The notes under the pieces are model-generated. The model was not told the DNA's origin and did not search any database. It was given only the letters and a program-made list of their open reading frames with translations. The position numbers were made by a program, and so were the translations under genes. Shown here in pieces: positions 1 through 8,643 of a stretch of 34,654 nucleotides of DNA. Numbering within the stretch: position 1 is the stretch's first letter; every line of letters starts with the position of its first letter. The DNA lies in NCBI GenBank assembly GCA_025925475.1, contig JAICLP010000004.1:1-34654 (forward strand), written 5' to 3'. The stretch is from Burkholderiales bacterium. Lineage in GTDB: Bacteria > Pseudomonadota > Gammaproteobacteria > Burkholderiales > Casimicrobiaceae.

Positions 1-417
1 GCCGTCGGTGACGGCAGGCGCGAGCGCGCCGACCTCGGGATGCGCATCGAGCCACCGAATCGCGTTGACGAGCGCATCCGGCGCGAGCTCGGCGTCGGGA
101 TTCAGCACGAGGTGATAGTCGGCGCCGGTCCCGTGCAGCACGAGGTTGTGCGCCGCGCCGAAGCCGATGTTCGCGTGGCCGTGCAGGTACATCACGTGAA
201 CGCGCGCGTCGGCGAAGCGCGCCCTGCCGAGCTCGATGACGCGCTCGGCGACGCCGCGATCGCTGCTGTTGTCGATCAGCGCGAGATGGACGGTGCGCAA
301 CACTGCCGCCCGCTGCGCGGCGTCGATGGCGATCGCGAGCGTGTCGAGCGTGCGCGTGAAAAGCGGCAGGTCCGGAAGGTACGTGACGATGCTGATCTGC
401 AGCGACGACGGCAGCAC
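1..417 (-). CDS. Glycosyltransferase family 2 (rhamnosyltransferase-like), truncated by window edge
   Basis: Minus-strand reading frame continuous to position 1: ...LQISIVTYLPDLPLF...HVMYLHGHANIGFGAAHNLVLHGTGADYHLVLNPDAELAPDALVNAIRWLDAHPEVGALAPAVTDG. NxGFGxxHN and LNPDxEL are typical of GT2 enzymes. Not in the ORF track because it is open at the edge. GTG at 417 is only a candidate start. Confidence 0.75.
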   Translation of the reverse strand, partial: MLPSSLQISIVTYLPDLPLFTRTLDTLAIAIDAAQRAAVLRTVHLALIDNSSDRGVAERVIELGRARFADARVHVMYLHGHANIGFGAAHNLVLHGTGADYHLVLNPDAELAPDALVNAIRWLDAHPEVGALAPAVTDG

Positions 418-487
418 GACGAAGGGGTGGCGTTCGCGACCGCGACAGCATACATTGCGAAGCCGTCGAAAACGGATGGAGAACCGG

Positions 488-1594
488 ATGCCTGCGCACG
501 AACCGTCGTCGTCTGCTGCTGCCGCGCCACACTTTGACGCCAACGCGACGCGCTATCCCGCGGAAGATCTGCACGCGTATGCCGCCGCACTGTTGGAGGC
601 TGCCGGCGCGCGCGACGACATCGCCCGGGACACCGCATCGGTGCTGCTCGACGGAGACCTGATGGGTCATACGACGCACGGACTCGCGCTGCTTCCCGGC
701 TATTTGCAGGCGCTTTGCGACGGCAGCATGCGCAGCAGCGGCGAGCCGACGACGATGGCTTCGTCGGCAGGCACGCAGACGTGGGATGGCCACCGCCTGC
801 CGGGTCCGTGGCTTACGCTGCGCGCGCTCGACGCTGCATGCGAGATCGCATCGTCGCAGGGCAGCGGCACCGTCGTGATCCGTCGCTCGCACCACATCGG
901 CTGCCTTGCCGCGTACGCGAAGCGCGCCGCGGAGCGCGGCGTGATGACGATCGTCTGCTGCATCGACCCGGCAACGTGCAGCGTCGCGCCGTTCGGCGCA
1001 ATCACGTCGGTGTTCACGCCGAATCCGCTCGCGGCCGGCATTCCGACGTCGGGCGATCCGATCCTGCTCGACATCTCGGCGAGCTACACGACGAACGGCA
1101 TGACGATGCGGCTGTTCAAGAACCAGCAGATGCTGCCCCAGCCATGGATCCAGGATGCGAAAGGCACGCCAACCCACGACCCTGCAGTGCTCTTCAACGA
1201 GCCGCCAGGAACGCTGCTCCCGCTCGGGGGTCTCGAAGCGGGCCACAAGGGCTACGCGCTCGCGCTCCTGATCGAAGCGCTGACCGCCGGCCTCGCGGGA
1301 CACGGCCGCGCCGATGCCGCCGAAGGCTGGGGTGCCACCGTATTCGTGCAGGTGCTCGACCCCGCCGCATTCGGCGGGCGCGCTGCATTCGATCGCCAGA
1401 TGGACTGGCTCGTCGACGCATGCCACGACGCGACGCCGCGTCCCGGCGGCGCGCCCGTGCGCCTGCCCGGCGAGCGCGCGCTACGACTTCATCGCGAGCA
1501 AAGCGAGCGCGGCGTGGCGCTCTATCACGAGATCATGCCGGCGCTCGTGCAGTGGGCGGCGAAGCTCGGCGTCGACGTCCCGCGACCCGCGTAG
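488..1594 (+). CDS. Ldh2/malate-L-lactate dehydrogenase family oxidoreductase (DpkA-like)
   Basis: MPAHEPSS...YPAEDLHAYAAALLEAAGA...DGDLMGHTTHGLALLPGYL...GSGTVVIRRSHHIGCLAAYAKRAAERG...ITSVFTPNPLAAGIPTSGDPILLDISAS...GHKGYALALLIEAL. Start moved to ATG 488 inside ORF 236..1594. Confidence 0.88.
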   Translation: MPAHEPSSSAAAAPHFDANATRYPAEDLHAYAAALLEAAGARDDIARDTASVLLDGDLMGHTTHGLALLPGYLQALCDGSMRSSGEPTTMASSAGTQTWDGHRLPGPWLTLRALDAACEIASSQGSGTVVIRRSHHIGCLAAYAKRAAERGVMTIVCCIDPATCSVAPFGAITSVFTPNPLAAGIPTSGDPILLDISASYTTNGMTMRLFKNQQMLPQPWIQDAKGTPTHDPAVLFNEPPGTLLPLGGLEAGHKGYALALLIEALTAGLAGHGRADAAEGWGATVFVQVLDPAAFGGRAAFDRQMDWLVDACHDATPRPGGAPVRLPGERALRLHREQSERGVALYHEIMPALVQWAAKLGVDVPRPA

Positions 1595-1596
1595 CG

Positions 1597-3432
1597 TCAG
1601 CTCGCCGTCTTCCCCTCCGCCGCCGCGACCGCCTTCTTCGGATCGATCAGGTGGCGGCGCCCGTCGGGCGTCTGGTCGGCGGTATCGCGGATGATCGTGA
1701 TCAGTTGCGGCGGCGTAAGCTTCGGATTGACCGCCAGCATTTTCGCGGCGAGGTTCGCGACCTGCGGCGAGGCCATCGACGTGCCCGACTCGGCGAGCTT
1801 GTCGCCGCCGGGAATCACGCTTTCGACCTGATAGCCGTTCGCGTCGACGACGACGGTCGGTCCGTAGCTCGTGAACGACGCTTCGTCGCCCGCCTTGTCG
1901 ACCGCGCCGACCGTGATCAGGTTGGGCGCCTTGATGCCGGCCGGAATGTCCTCGATGAACGACGCGTTGTCGTTGCTGTTGCCGGCGGCGGTGACGAACA
2001 GGATGTTCGGCGCAGTCGCGAACGCCTTCGCCAGCGCGTCCTTCTGGATGTCGAAATAGTCGCGCGCGATCTTCTTGCGCTCGTCCGGCGTCTTGCCGAT
2101 GTTGCAAAGCTCGAGCTGCTCTTCCTCGCCCTTGACGCTGCCCCCCCAGCTCATGTTGACCACGCGCACGTGGTGCTTCTTGAAGAAATCGACGTACGCC
2201 TGCTGATTCTTCGCATCGCGAAGCGCCAGTTCCTTCGTCGGGCACGGATCGGGCAGAAGGTGCCAGTCGAACTCGATGCGCCCGACGACGAGGCGCGCGT
2301 ACGGATTGCCGGCCATCGTGATGCCCGCAACGTGCGTGCCGTGCATCCAGTTGCCGGCGAGATCGAGCTCCTCGATCGCCGACTTGTATTCATCGGGCTT
2401 CAGCGTCGACAGGTATTGCTTGACCTCGCTCGCCTCGGGGCTGTCGATGTTCGAGCGCAGGTCGGAAAAACCCTTGAGCCGAGACTTCATCTGCGGAATG
2501 CGGCTCTTGAGATCGGCGGGTATCGGCTGCAGCGCACCCTGCGCGGGCTTCGTGAAGCGGTCGAACGCGATCACCGCCGGCTTCGTGCCGTCGTCGACGA
2601 CGCGCTTGCCGAAGAGCGATGTATCGACGCCGCTGTCCCAGATGCCGACGTTCACCGTCGCGTAATGCTTGCCGGCCGGCAGCACGACATCGCGTGCCGC
2701 CCAGATGTCCGGCTTCTCGACGTGATGCGCGGCGAGATAGGTGCCGTAGACGTCGACGAGCGTCTTCTTGAGCGGCAGCGTCGCGACGAGCCGGTACTTC
2801 GCATTGATCACCGCCGGCGCGAGATCGGAGGAGAGCGAACCCGCCTTGTCGGCCGTCGGCTGAATCACGTTGCGCACGTAGCCGAGCGTCAGCGCTTCGC
2901 TCATGATCTCGGCCGATGCCTTCGCTTCGCGAACTTCGTTCTGGACGACTTCGTAGGGCATCTTCGCGAGATCGCCGGCGATCAGCTGTCCGACCTCCTG
3001 CCGATAGGTCTCCGACGTGCGATTGCCGGCCTTGCGCTGCGCGGCGATCATCGCGCGGAGCTGCAGGCCCGACATCAGCTTGTCGGCCGGCTTGTCCTGC
3101 AACTCGCGCACGCGATCGGCGCGCTTCAACGCCGCGTCGTTGTTGCCGTCGAGATAGTCGAGTTGCGCGAGCTCGCCTTCGAGTTGGCGCAGCGTCGCGT
3201 GATCGTCGATCTCGTAGCCGGCAAGCACCGATTCGGCATCGTGACGGACGGCGCCGGCGAAGCGCTTGAACTTCGCGTCGTCGCGGATCATGTCCTCGAC
3301 GCTGCCTTCGACCCGGTACGAGAAACGGGGCAGATCGGCGGCCTTCTCGATCCTCGGCCTGGTTTGCGCGAAAGCGGAAGTCGCGACCAGCAGTGCAAGC
3401 GTCAGCAACAGCGACAGATATCGGTTGGGCAC
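1597..3432 (-). CDS. S8 (subtilisin-like) serine peptidase with signal peptide
   Basis: Signal peptide MPNRYLSLLLTLALLVATSAFAQ. Catalytic blocks: VGIWDSGVD (Asp), MHGTHVAGI (His), GTSMASPQVANLAAKML (Ser). Confidence 0.9.
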   Translation of the reverse strand: MPNRYLSLLLTLALLVATSAFAQTRPRIEKAADLPRFSYRVEGSVEDMIRDDAKFKRFAGAVRHDAESVLAGYEIDDHATLRQLEGELAQLDYLDGNNDAALKRADRVRELQDKPADKLMSGLQLRAMIAAQRKAGNRTSETYRQEVGQLIAGDLAKMPYEVVQNEVREAKASAEIMSEALTLGYVRNVIQPTADKAGSLSSDLAPAVINAKYRLVATLPLKKTLVDVYGTYLAAHHVEKPDIWAARDVVLPAGKHYATVNVGIWDSGVDTSLFGKRVVDDGTKPAVIAFDRFTKPAQGALQPIPADLKSRIPQMKSRLKGFSDLRSNIDSPEASEVKQYLSTLKPDEYKSAIEELDLAGNWMHGTHVAGITMAGNPYARLVVGRIEFDWHLLPDPCPTKELALRDAKNQQAYVDFFKKHHVRVVNMSWGGSVKGEEEQLELCNIGKTPDERKKIARDYFDIQKDALAKAFATAPNILFVTAAGNSNDNASFIEDIPAGIKAPNLITVGAVDKAGDEASFTSYGPTVVVDANGYQVESVIPGGDKLAESGTSMASPQVANLAAKMLAVNPKLTPPQLITIIRDTADQTPDGRRHLIDPKKAVAAAEGKTAS

Positions 3433-3585
3433 GAAGCAGTCTCCGTCAAAGGGGCCGAAGCACGGGCCGACAGGGAATCGAAGTGTAGCGAACGCGCGTG
3501 GCCGCGAGCGGATATCCGCGACGAGACGCCCGGGGCGACGACGAAACGCGGCAATGCGGGATGGCGGGCAGGCGCACGAACCGGA

Positions 3586-3723
3586 TCAACTGCCGGCGAG
3601 CACCGCGCGTGCGGGCAGGATCGCGAGCAGCGCCACGGCGATCCATGCCCAGACGGCAGGGTCGCGGAGGATCTCACGGGTCGGCGGAATCAATCGGGTG
3701 GAGTCGTTACTGTGTGTCTTCAT
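3586..3723 (-). CDS. Candidate small (45 aa) single-pass membrane protein, overlapping the prmC stop
   Basis: ATG at 3723: MKTHSNDSTRLIPPTREILRDPAVWAWIAVALLAILPARAVLAGS*. One hydrophobic segment WAWIAVALLAIL. Start lies 17 nt inside the 3' end of prmC, in another frame. Confidence 0.4.
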   Translation of the reverse strand: MKTHSNDSTRLIPPTREILRDPAVWAWIAVALLAILPARAVLAGS

Positions 3724-4606
3724 ATTCGGAAATGGCTGTCGCGGCGCCTGCGCCGCTTCTTTCTGAATTCGTTTTCATTGCGATGCTCACGCGCTCGATG
3801 CCGGCGAGGTCGCGAAAGGTGCCGCGATCGGCGAGTCCCGCATCGCGCATCAGCGCGCGCACCGCAGGGGCCTGATCGAAACCGTGTTCGACGACCAGCG
3901 TGCCGCCGGGTACGAGCCTCGCCGGCGCACCGGCGATGACGGCGCGCAACGCATCGAGGCCGTCGCGTCCCGCGCGCAATGCCGAAACGGGCTCGAAGCG
4001 CACGTCGCCCTGCGCCAGATGCGGATCGCCGTCCGCGACGTACGGCGGATTGCTGGCAATCACGTCGAAGGGTGCGCCGTCGCCTTCGAGTTCCCCGTAC
4101 CAGTCCGATTGGAGCCAGCGCACGTTCGCAAGTTTCACGCGCTCGGCATTGCGCCGGGCGAGCGCGAGCGCCGAGGCGGACCCATCGATGGCGAGCACGT
4201 GCGCCCGCGGCCGCTCATGCGCGATGGCGAGGGCGATGGCGCCCGAGCCTGTACCGAGGTCGAGCACGCGCACCGGCCGGTCGGCCGGGAGCGCGCGAAG
4301 CGCGCATTCGACGAGCGTCTCGGTCTCGGGCCGCGGAATCAGCACCGAGCGATCGACGGCGAGCGACAGTCCCCAGAACTCGCGCGTGCCGGTCAGGTAC
4401 GCGACCGGCTCGCCGTCACGGCGGCGCTTGGCGAGCGTGAAGTACGTTTCGACATCGACCGTGGCCAGCCGATCGGTCGCATGCGCCACGAGCCATGCGC
4501 GATCGACGCCGAGCACGTGCGCGAGCAGCACCTGCGCGTCGATCGGCGCGAGGCTCGCCTGAACGAGCGCCTGGCGGACGGTCAGTGCTGAAGCGCTCGC
4601 CCTCAA
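3707..4606 (-). CDS. prmC: Peptide chain release factor N(5)-glutamine methyltransferase
   Basis: VLDLGTGSGAIALAIAHERP (SAM binding) and VIASNPPYVADGDPHL (NPPY). Positioned downstream of prfA. Start is a TTG at 4606. Confidence 0.92.
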   Translation of the reverse strand: MRASASALTVRQALVQASLAPIDAQVLLAHVLGVDRAWLVAHATDRLATVDVETYFTLAKRRRDGEPVAYLTGTREFWGLSLAVDRSVLIPRPETETLVECALRALPADRPVRVLDLGTGSGAIALAIAHERPRAHVLAIDGSASALALARRNAERVKLANVRWLQSDWYGELEGDGAPFDVIASNPPYVADGDPHLAQGDVRFEPVSALRAGRDGLDALRAVIAGAPARLVPGGTLVVEHGFDQAPAVRALMRDAGLADRGTFRDLAGIERVSIAMKTNSERSGAGAATAISEYEDTQ

Positions 4607-4618
4607 CCGCTCGCCGCT

Positions 4619-4668
4619 CCGCGTCTCGCTCCGTCTCCCGCCTGGCGGGAGAGGGTCGGGGTGACGGC
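4619..4668 (-). repeat. Repeat family C, copy 1
   Basis: Minus strand: ccgtcaccccgaccctctcccgccaggcgggagacggagcgagacgcgg; near-perfect hairpin tctcccgcc/ggcgggaga; between the GNAT stop and the prmC start. Confidence 0.7.
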
Positions 4669-4670
4669 CG

Positions 4671-5219
4671 TCATTCGTTCCACGCCGGCTGCCAGCCCGC
4701 CTCGCGCACGCACGCGAATACCCGCACGGGCCGCCCGTAGTAGTGGCCCCAGCCGGCGTCGGCGAGTCCGGCCTTCACCAACACGCGCTGCGACGCCGTG
4801 TTGTCGGGATGCGTAACGCCGAGAATGCGATAAAGGCCGAGGTCGTCGAAGCCGTGGCGCACGAGCGCTGCGGCGCCTTCGGTTGCGAATCCCTTGCCCC
4901 ATGCGCCGAAGCGCAGCCGATAGCCGACCTCGACTTCGATGGTGCCGGGAATGTACTTGAGCGCGAACCAGCCGACGAAGTCGCCGTTGTCGCGACGCGT
5001 CGCACGCCACGTGCCGAGTCCCGGATAGAGCGCATACGCGCGCGGGATGCGCCGCAGCGCTTCGTCGACCTGCTCGCGCGTCGAGACGTGCCCGGTGCCG
5101 ATGTAGCGCATCACGCGGGGATCGGCGTCGAGCTCGAAGAGCTCGTTGCCGTCGTCGCACGTAATCTCCGACAGCGCGAGGCGCTTCGTGACGCACCACG
5201 CTCTGTTTGCACCCATCAT
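4671..5219 (-). CDS. GNAT family N-acetyltransferase (RimJ/RimL type)
   Basis: [23 protein letters not shown]...[59 protein letters not shown] overlap with the prfA stop. Confidence 0.88.
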   Translation of the reverse strand: MMGANRAWCVTKRLALSEITCDDGNELFELDADPRVMRYIGTGHVSTREQVDEALRRIPRAYALYPGLGTWRATRRDNGDFVGWFALKYIPGTIEVEVGYRLRFGAWGKGFATEGAAALVRHGFDDLGLYRILGVTHPDNTASQRVLVKAGLADAGWGHYYGRPVRVFACVREAGWQPAWNE

Positions 5220-6298
5220 GCTTCGGTTGCGAGCTCCGCGAGCTGCTCGGCCTGGAATTCCTGCGCGAGCGCGCCGATCAGTTCGTCGAGATCGCCCTGC
5301 ATGATCGCGTCGATCTTGTAGAGCGTCAGGTTGATGCGGTGGTCGGTCACTCGTCCCTGCGGGAAGTTGTACGTGCGGATGCGCTCGCTGCGATCGCCGG
5401 AGCCGATCAGGCTCTTCCGGTGTGCGGCTTCCTTCTGCTGCCGCTCGCGCCGCTCCCTGTCGACGAGGCGTGACGCGAGCACCGCCATCGCCTGCGCGCG
5501 ATTGCGGTGTTGCGACCGGTCGTCCTGACATTCGACGACGATGCCGGTGGGCAGGTGCGTGATGCGCACCGCCGAGTCGGTCTTGTTGATGTGCTGGCCG
5601 CCGGCACCCGATGCGCGAAACGTGTCGATGCGAATGTCGGCCGGATTGATCGTCACGTCGGCGACCGGGTCGGCCTCGGGCAGCACCGCGACCGTGCACG
5701 CCGACGTGTGAATGCGGCCTTGCGCTTCCGTCTCCGGCACGCGCTGCACGCGGTGACCGCCCGATTCGAACTTGAGCTTCGCGTAAACGCCGTTGCCGGC
5801 GATGCGTGCGACGATTTCGCGGTAGCCGCCGAGATCGGATGCCGATTCGGACACGATCTCGACGCGCCAGCCCTGCCGCTCGGCATAGCGCGCATACATC
5901 CGGAAGAGATCGGCGGCGAAGAGCGCGGACTCGTCGCCGCCGGTTCCCGCGCGGATTTCGATGAACACGTTGCGCTCGTCGCTCGGGTCTTTCGGCAACA
6001 GCATGGCCTGCAGCTCGCCGGTCAGCGCTGCAAGCCGCGCTTCCGCGGCATGCCGCTCCTCGTCGGCGTACTCACGCATCTGCGGATCGTGCGCGAGCTC
6101 GATCGCCGCGGCGAGATCGCCTTCGGCGCGTCCGAACTCGCCGAAGCGCGCGACGACCGGCTCGATCTCCGCACGCTCGCGTCCGAGCGCACGAAAGCGA
6201 TCGAGATCGCGCGTCGCGTCCTCGGCGGCGAGCAGCGCATCGAGCTCCATCAGGCGTGCGCTCAATTGATCGAGCCTTACGCGTAGCGACTGTTTCAT
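5216..6298 (-). CDS. prfA: Peptide chain release factor 1
   Basis: 360 aa. GGQ motif in [68 protein letters not shown]. Confidence 0.97.
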   Translation of the reverse strand: MKQSLRVRLDQLSARLMELDALLAAEDATRDLDRFRALGRERAEIEPVVARFGEFGRAEGDLAAAIELAHDPQMREYADEERHAAEARLAALTGELQAMLLPKDPSDERNVFIEIRAGTGGDESALFAADLFRMYARYAERQGWRVEIVSESASDLGGYREIVARIAGNGVYAKLKFESGGHRVQRVPETEAQGRIHTSACTVAVLPEADPVADVTINPADIRIDTFRASGAGGQHINKTDSAVRITHLPTGIVVECQDDRSQHRNRAQAMAVLASRLVDRERRERQQKEAAHRKSLIGSGDRSERIRTYNFPQGRVTDHRINLTLYKIDAIMQGDLDELIGALAQEFQAEQLAELATEA

Positions 6299-6431
6299 GT
6301 TCAGGAATCGGGAATCAGAGGACAGGGATCAGTGGCGGCGATGTCCTCGATGGCGCGACACGTGTCGCGTCGCAATGTCGGATACGTAACCTCCGATGGC
6401 GGCCTCGCGGCCCCGACGGCGGACAGCGCAG

Positions 6432-7694
6432 CTACGTTTCGGCCGGCGGCTCGGCGCAGCCGTAGACGCGCGAGAAGAGCGAGATCAGCTCGGCGCGTTC
6501 GGCATCGCCCGCGGCGTTCAGCGCGGCGAGCGGCGGATGCAGGAACTTGCTCGTGAGGCTTCGTGCCAGCCCTTCGAGAACTTCGTCGGCCGGCGTGCCG
6601 GCCGCAAGCAGTCGCCGCGCGCGCTCGAGCTCGCGATTGCGCAGCGCTTCGTGATGCGACGACAACGCCGCGATCGTCGGCACGACCGTCCTTCCCTGCA
6701 ACCAGCGCAGGAAATGCGCGGTCTGCTCGGAGATCATCTGCTCGGCCTGCAGCACCGCCTCGCGGCGGATCGACAGGTTGTCCTTGACGATCTCGGCGAG
6801 GTCGTCGACGCTGTAGAGGAATACATCGTCGAGTTGCGCGACTTCGGCCTCGACGTCGCGCGGTACGCCGAGATCGACGATCAGGATCGGCGCGTGCTTG
6901 CGCTTGCGCACGACGCGCTCGAGCGTTCCCTTGCCGATGATCGGCAGCGTGCTCGCCGTGCAGGTGACGATGACGTCGAACCGCGCGAGCCGCTCGTTGA
7001 GCTCGGACAACGTGATCGCATCGGCGCCGAAGCGATGCGCAAGCTTGTTGCCACGCTCGAGCGTGCGATTGGCAACCGTGATCGAGCGGGGCTTGCGCGA
7101 CGCGAAGTGCGTCGCGGTGAGCTCGATCATCTCGCCGGCGCCGACCAGCAGCAGCCGCTGCTCGGCAAGCGAGGGAAAGATGCGCTCGGCGAGCTTTACC
7201 GCGGCGGCGGCCATCGAAACCGACGCGCTGCCGATGTCGGTTTGCGTGCGCACGTCCTTCGCGACGGCGAACGTGCGCTGGAACAGGCGATTCAGCACGA
7301 GGCCAAGCGAGCCGGCGGCTTCGGCGTGCCGCACCGCCTGCTTCATCTGGCCGAGGATCTGCGGCTCGCCGAGCACCATCGAATCGAGGCCGCTCGCGAC
7401 GCGAAACGCGTGCGACACGGCTCGGTCGTCGTTCAGCGTGTAGACGTAGGGGGCGAGCGTCGACGGCGTGAGCGCGTGCGCGTGCTCGAGCCAGCGCGCG
7501 ACGGGCGCAGGCTCGCCGCCGTGGAAGTAGACTTCGGTGCGGTTGCAGGTCGACAGGATCGCCGCTTCCTTCACCATGCGCCCGGACGTGAGCTCGCGCA
7601 GCGCACCGGAAAGCGCGTCGGGCGCGAATGCGACCCGCTCGCGAACGTCGAGCGGCGCCGTCGTATGGCTGAGGCCGAGGGTATAGAGCGACAT
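6432..7694 (-). CDS. hemA: Glutamyl-tRNA reductase
   Basis: MSLYTLGLSHTTAPLDVRERVAF...ILSTCNRTEVYF...GLDSMVLGEPQILGQMKQA...LVGAGEMIELTATHF. Confidence 0.97.
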   Translation of the reverse strand: MSLYTLGLSHTTAPLDVRERVAFAPDALSGALRELTSGRMVKEAAILSTCNRTEVYFHGGEPAPVARWLEHAHALTPSTLAPYVYTLNDDRAVSHAFRVASGLDSMVLGEPQILGQMKQAVRHAEAAGSLGLVLNRLFQRTFAVAKDVRTQTDIGSASVSMAAAAVKLAERIFPSLAEQRLLLVGAGEMIELTATHFASRKPRSITVANRTLERGNKLAHRFGADAITLSELNERLARFDVIVTCTASTLPIIGKGTLERVVRKRKHAPILIVDLGVPRDVEAEVAQLDDVFLYSVDDLAEIVKDNLSIRREAVLQAEQMISEQTAHFLRWLQGRTVVPTIAALSSHHEALRNRELERARRLLAAGTPADEVLEGLARSLTSKFLHPPLAALNAAGDAERAELISLFSRVYGCAEPPAET

Positions 7695-7809
7695 CGTGAG
7701 AATGGACCGACGCAGGCGGACGCGAGTTGCGGACCGTACGTCGCCCGGGCCGGATGCATTTTACCGCAGCAGCCGTGAGGAAGCCTCTGCAACTCGTTGA
7801 TTCGCGTCA

Positions 7810-8580
7810 ATGATCGACCGTTCTCCCCCGTCGTTTGCGCGACGTTTCTGGCCACTCGTCGCGTTCGGCTTCGCCGGCGTCGCGTCGTTGCCGCTCGCGA
7901 TGCTGCCCGCCTTGCGGGTCCTCGTGCGTAACGGTTACGCAGCGGGAATGTCCTTGGGCGAACTCGCCGCGCTGTCCCTGATCCAGCCGGCGCTGCTCTT
8001 GGTTGCGGGTGCTGCCGTCGGGGCGACGCTCGCGCCGGGGCTTGGCTTGACGTCGCATGTAGCGCGGGTGAACGTCCATGGCCGGTTCGTGAAGGAGCTG
8101 CCGCTTGCGATCGCCAGCGGCATGGCGATCGGCATCGCGATCGCCGGGCTCGACTTCGCGCTTTTCCAGCATACGGCGCTTGCGCGGCCGGCCTCCATGC
8201 GCGCGATCGCAGGCGGCCTGATCGGCGGCGTTCTCTACGGCGGACTCGCCGAGGAGATCATGATGCGCTGGGGCCTGATGTCGTTCGTCGCGTGGCTGGG
8301 CATGCGCTTGTTTGCGCGGAACGCTGCGACGTTGCCCGCATCGATCGGCGTCGCAGCGATCGTCATCGTCGCATTGCTTTTCGCGGCCGGCCATCTGCCG
8401 GCGGCCGCGATGACGGCGCCGCTCACCTCGAACGTCGTCGCGCGCACGCTGCTGCTGAACGCGGTCGCGGGGCTTCTGTTCGGCTGGCTGTTCTGGCGCC
8501 GCAGCCTGGAGTCGGCGATGGTCGCGCACGCGAGCGTGCACGTCGTGTTCGCCGTCGCGCAGACGCTCGGGTGGAGGTAA
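7810..8580 (+). CDS. CPBP-family intramembrane glutamic endopeptidase-like protein
   Basis: Multi-TM; EExxxR-like motif GGLAEEIMMRWGL, then LLFAAGHLP and AGLLFGWLFWRRSLESAMVAHASVHV. Confidence 0.8.
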   Translation: MIDRSPPSFARRFWPLVAFGFAGVASLPLAMLPALRVLVRNGYAAGMSLGELAALSLIQPALLLVAGAAVGATLAPGLGLTSHVARVNVHGRFVKELPLAIASGMAIGIAIAGLDFALFQHTALARPASMRAIAGGLIGGVLYGGLAEEIMMRWGLMSFVAWLGMRLFARNAATLPASIGVAAIVIVALLFAAGHLPAAAMTAPLTSNVVARTLLLNAVAGLLFGWLFWRRSLESAMVAHASVHVVFAVAQTLGWR

Positions 8581-8589
8581 AACCTTAAC

Positions 8590-8635
8590 GGGGTCGGAGA
8601 CGAATTTTCAAGTTCGAAAATTCGTCTCCGACCCC
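8590..8635. repeat. Repeat family A, copy 1: perfect 20-bp inverted repeat, possibly a bidirectional terminator/REP element
   Basis: ggggtcggagacgaattttc (8590-8609), loop aagttc, gaaaattcgtctccgacccc (8616-8635). Between convergent stops at 8580 and 8644. Confidence 0.9.
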
Positions 8636-8643
8636 ATCAAGGT

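Noticed and set aside
2141-2147. Run of seven C in the subtilase gene as a possible phase-variation tract
   Set aside because: Short, explained by Trp-Gly-Gly codons (TGG GGG GGC) of a conserved region, and the frame is intact.
715-3939. Very long + strand ORF (1074 aa), antisense to the S8 peptidase and overlapping the Ldh2 gene
   Set aside because: Arg/Ala/Asp-rich shadow ORF typical of high-GC DNA; the opposite strand carries a clear subtilase with all catalytic motifs.
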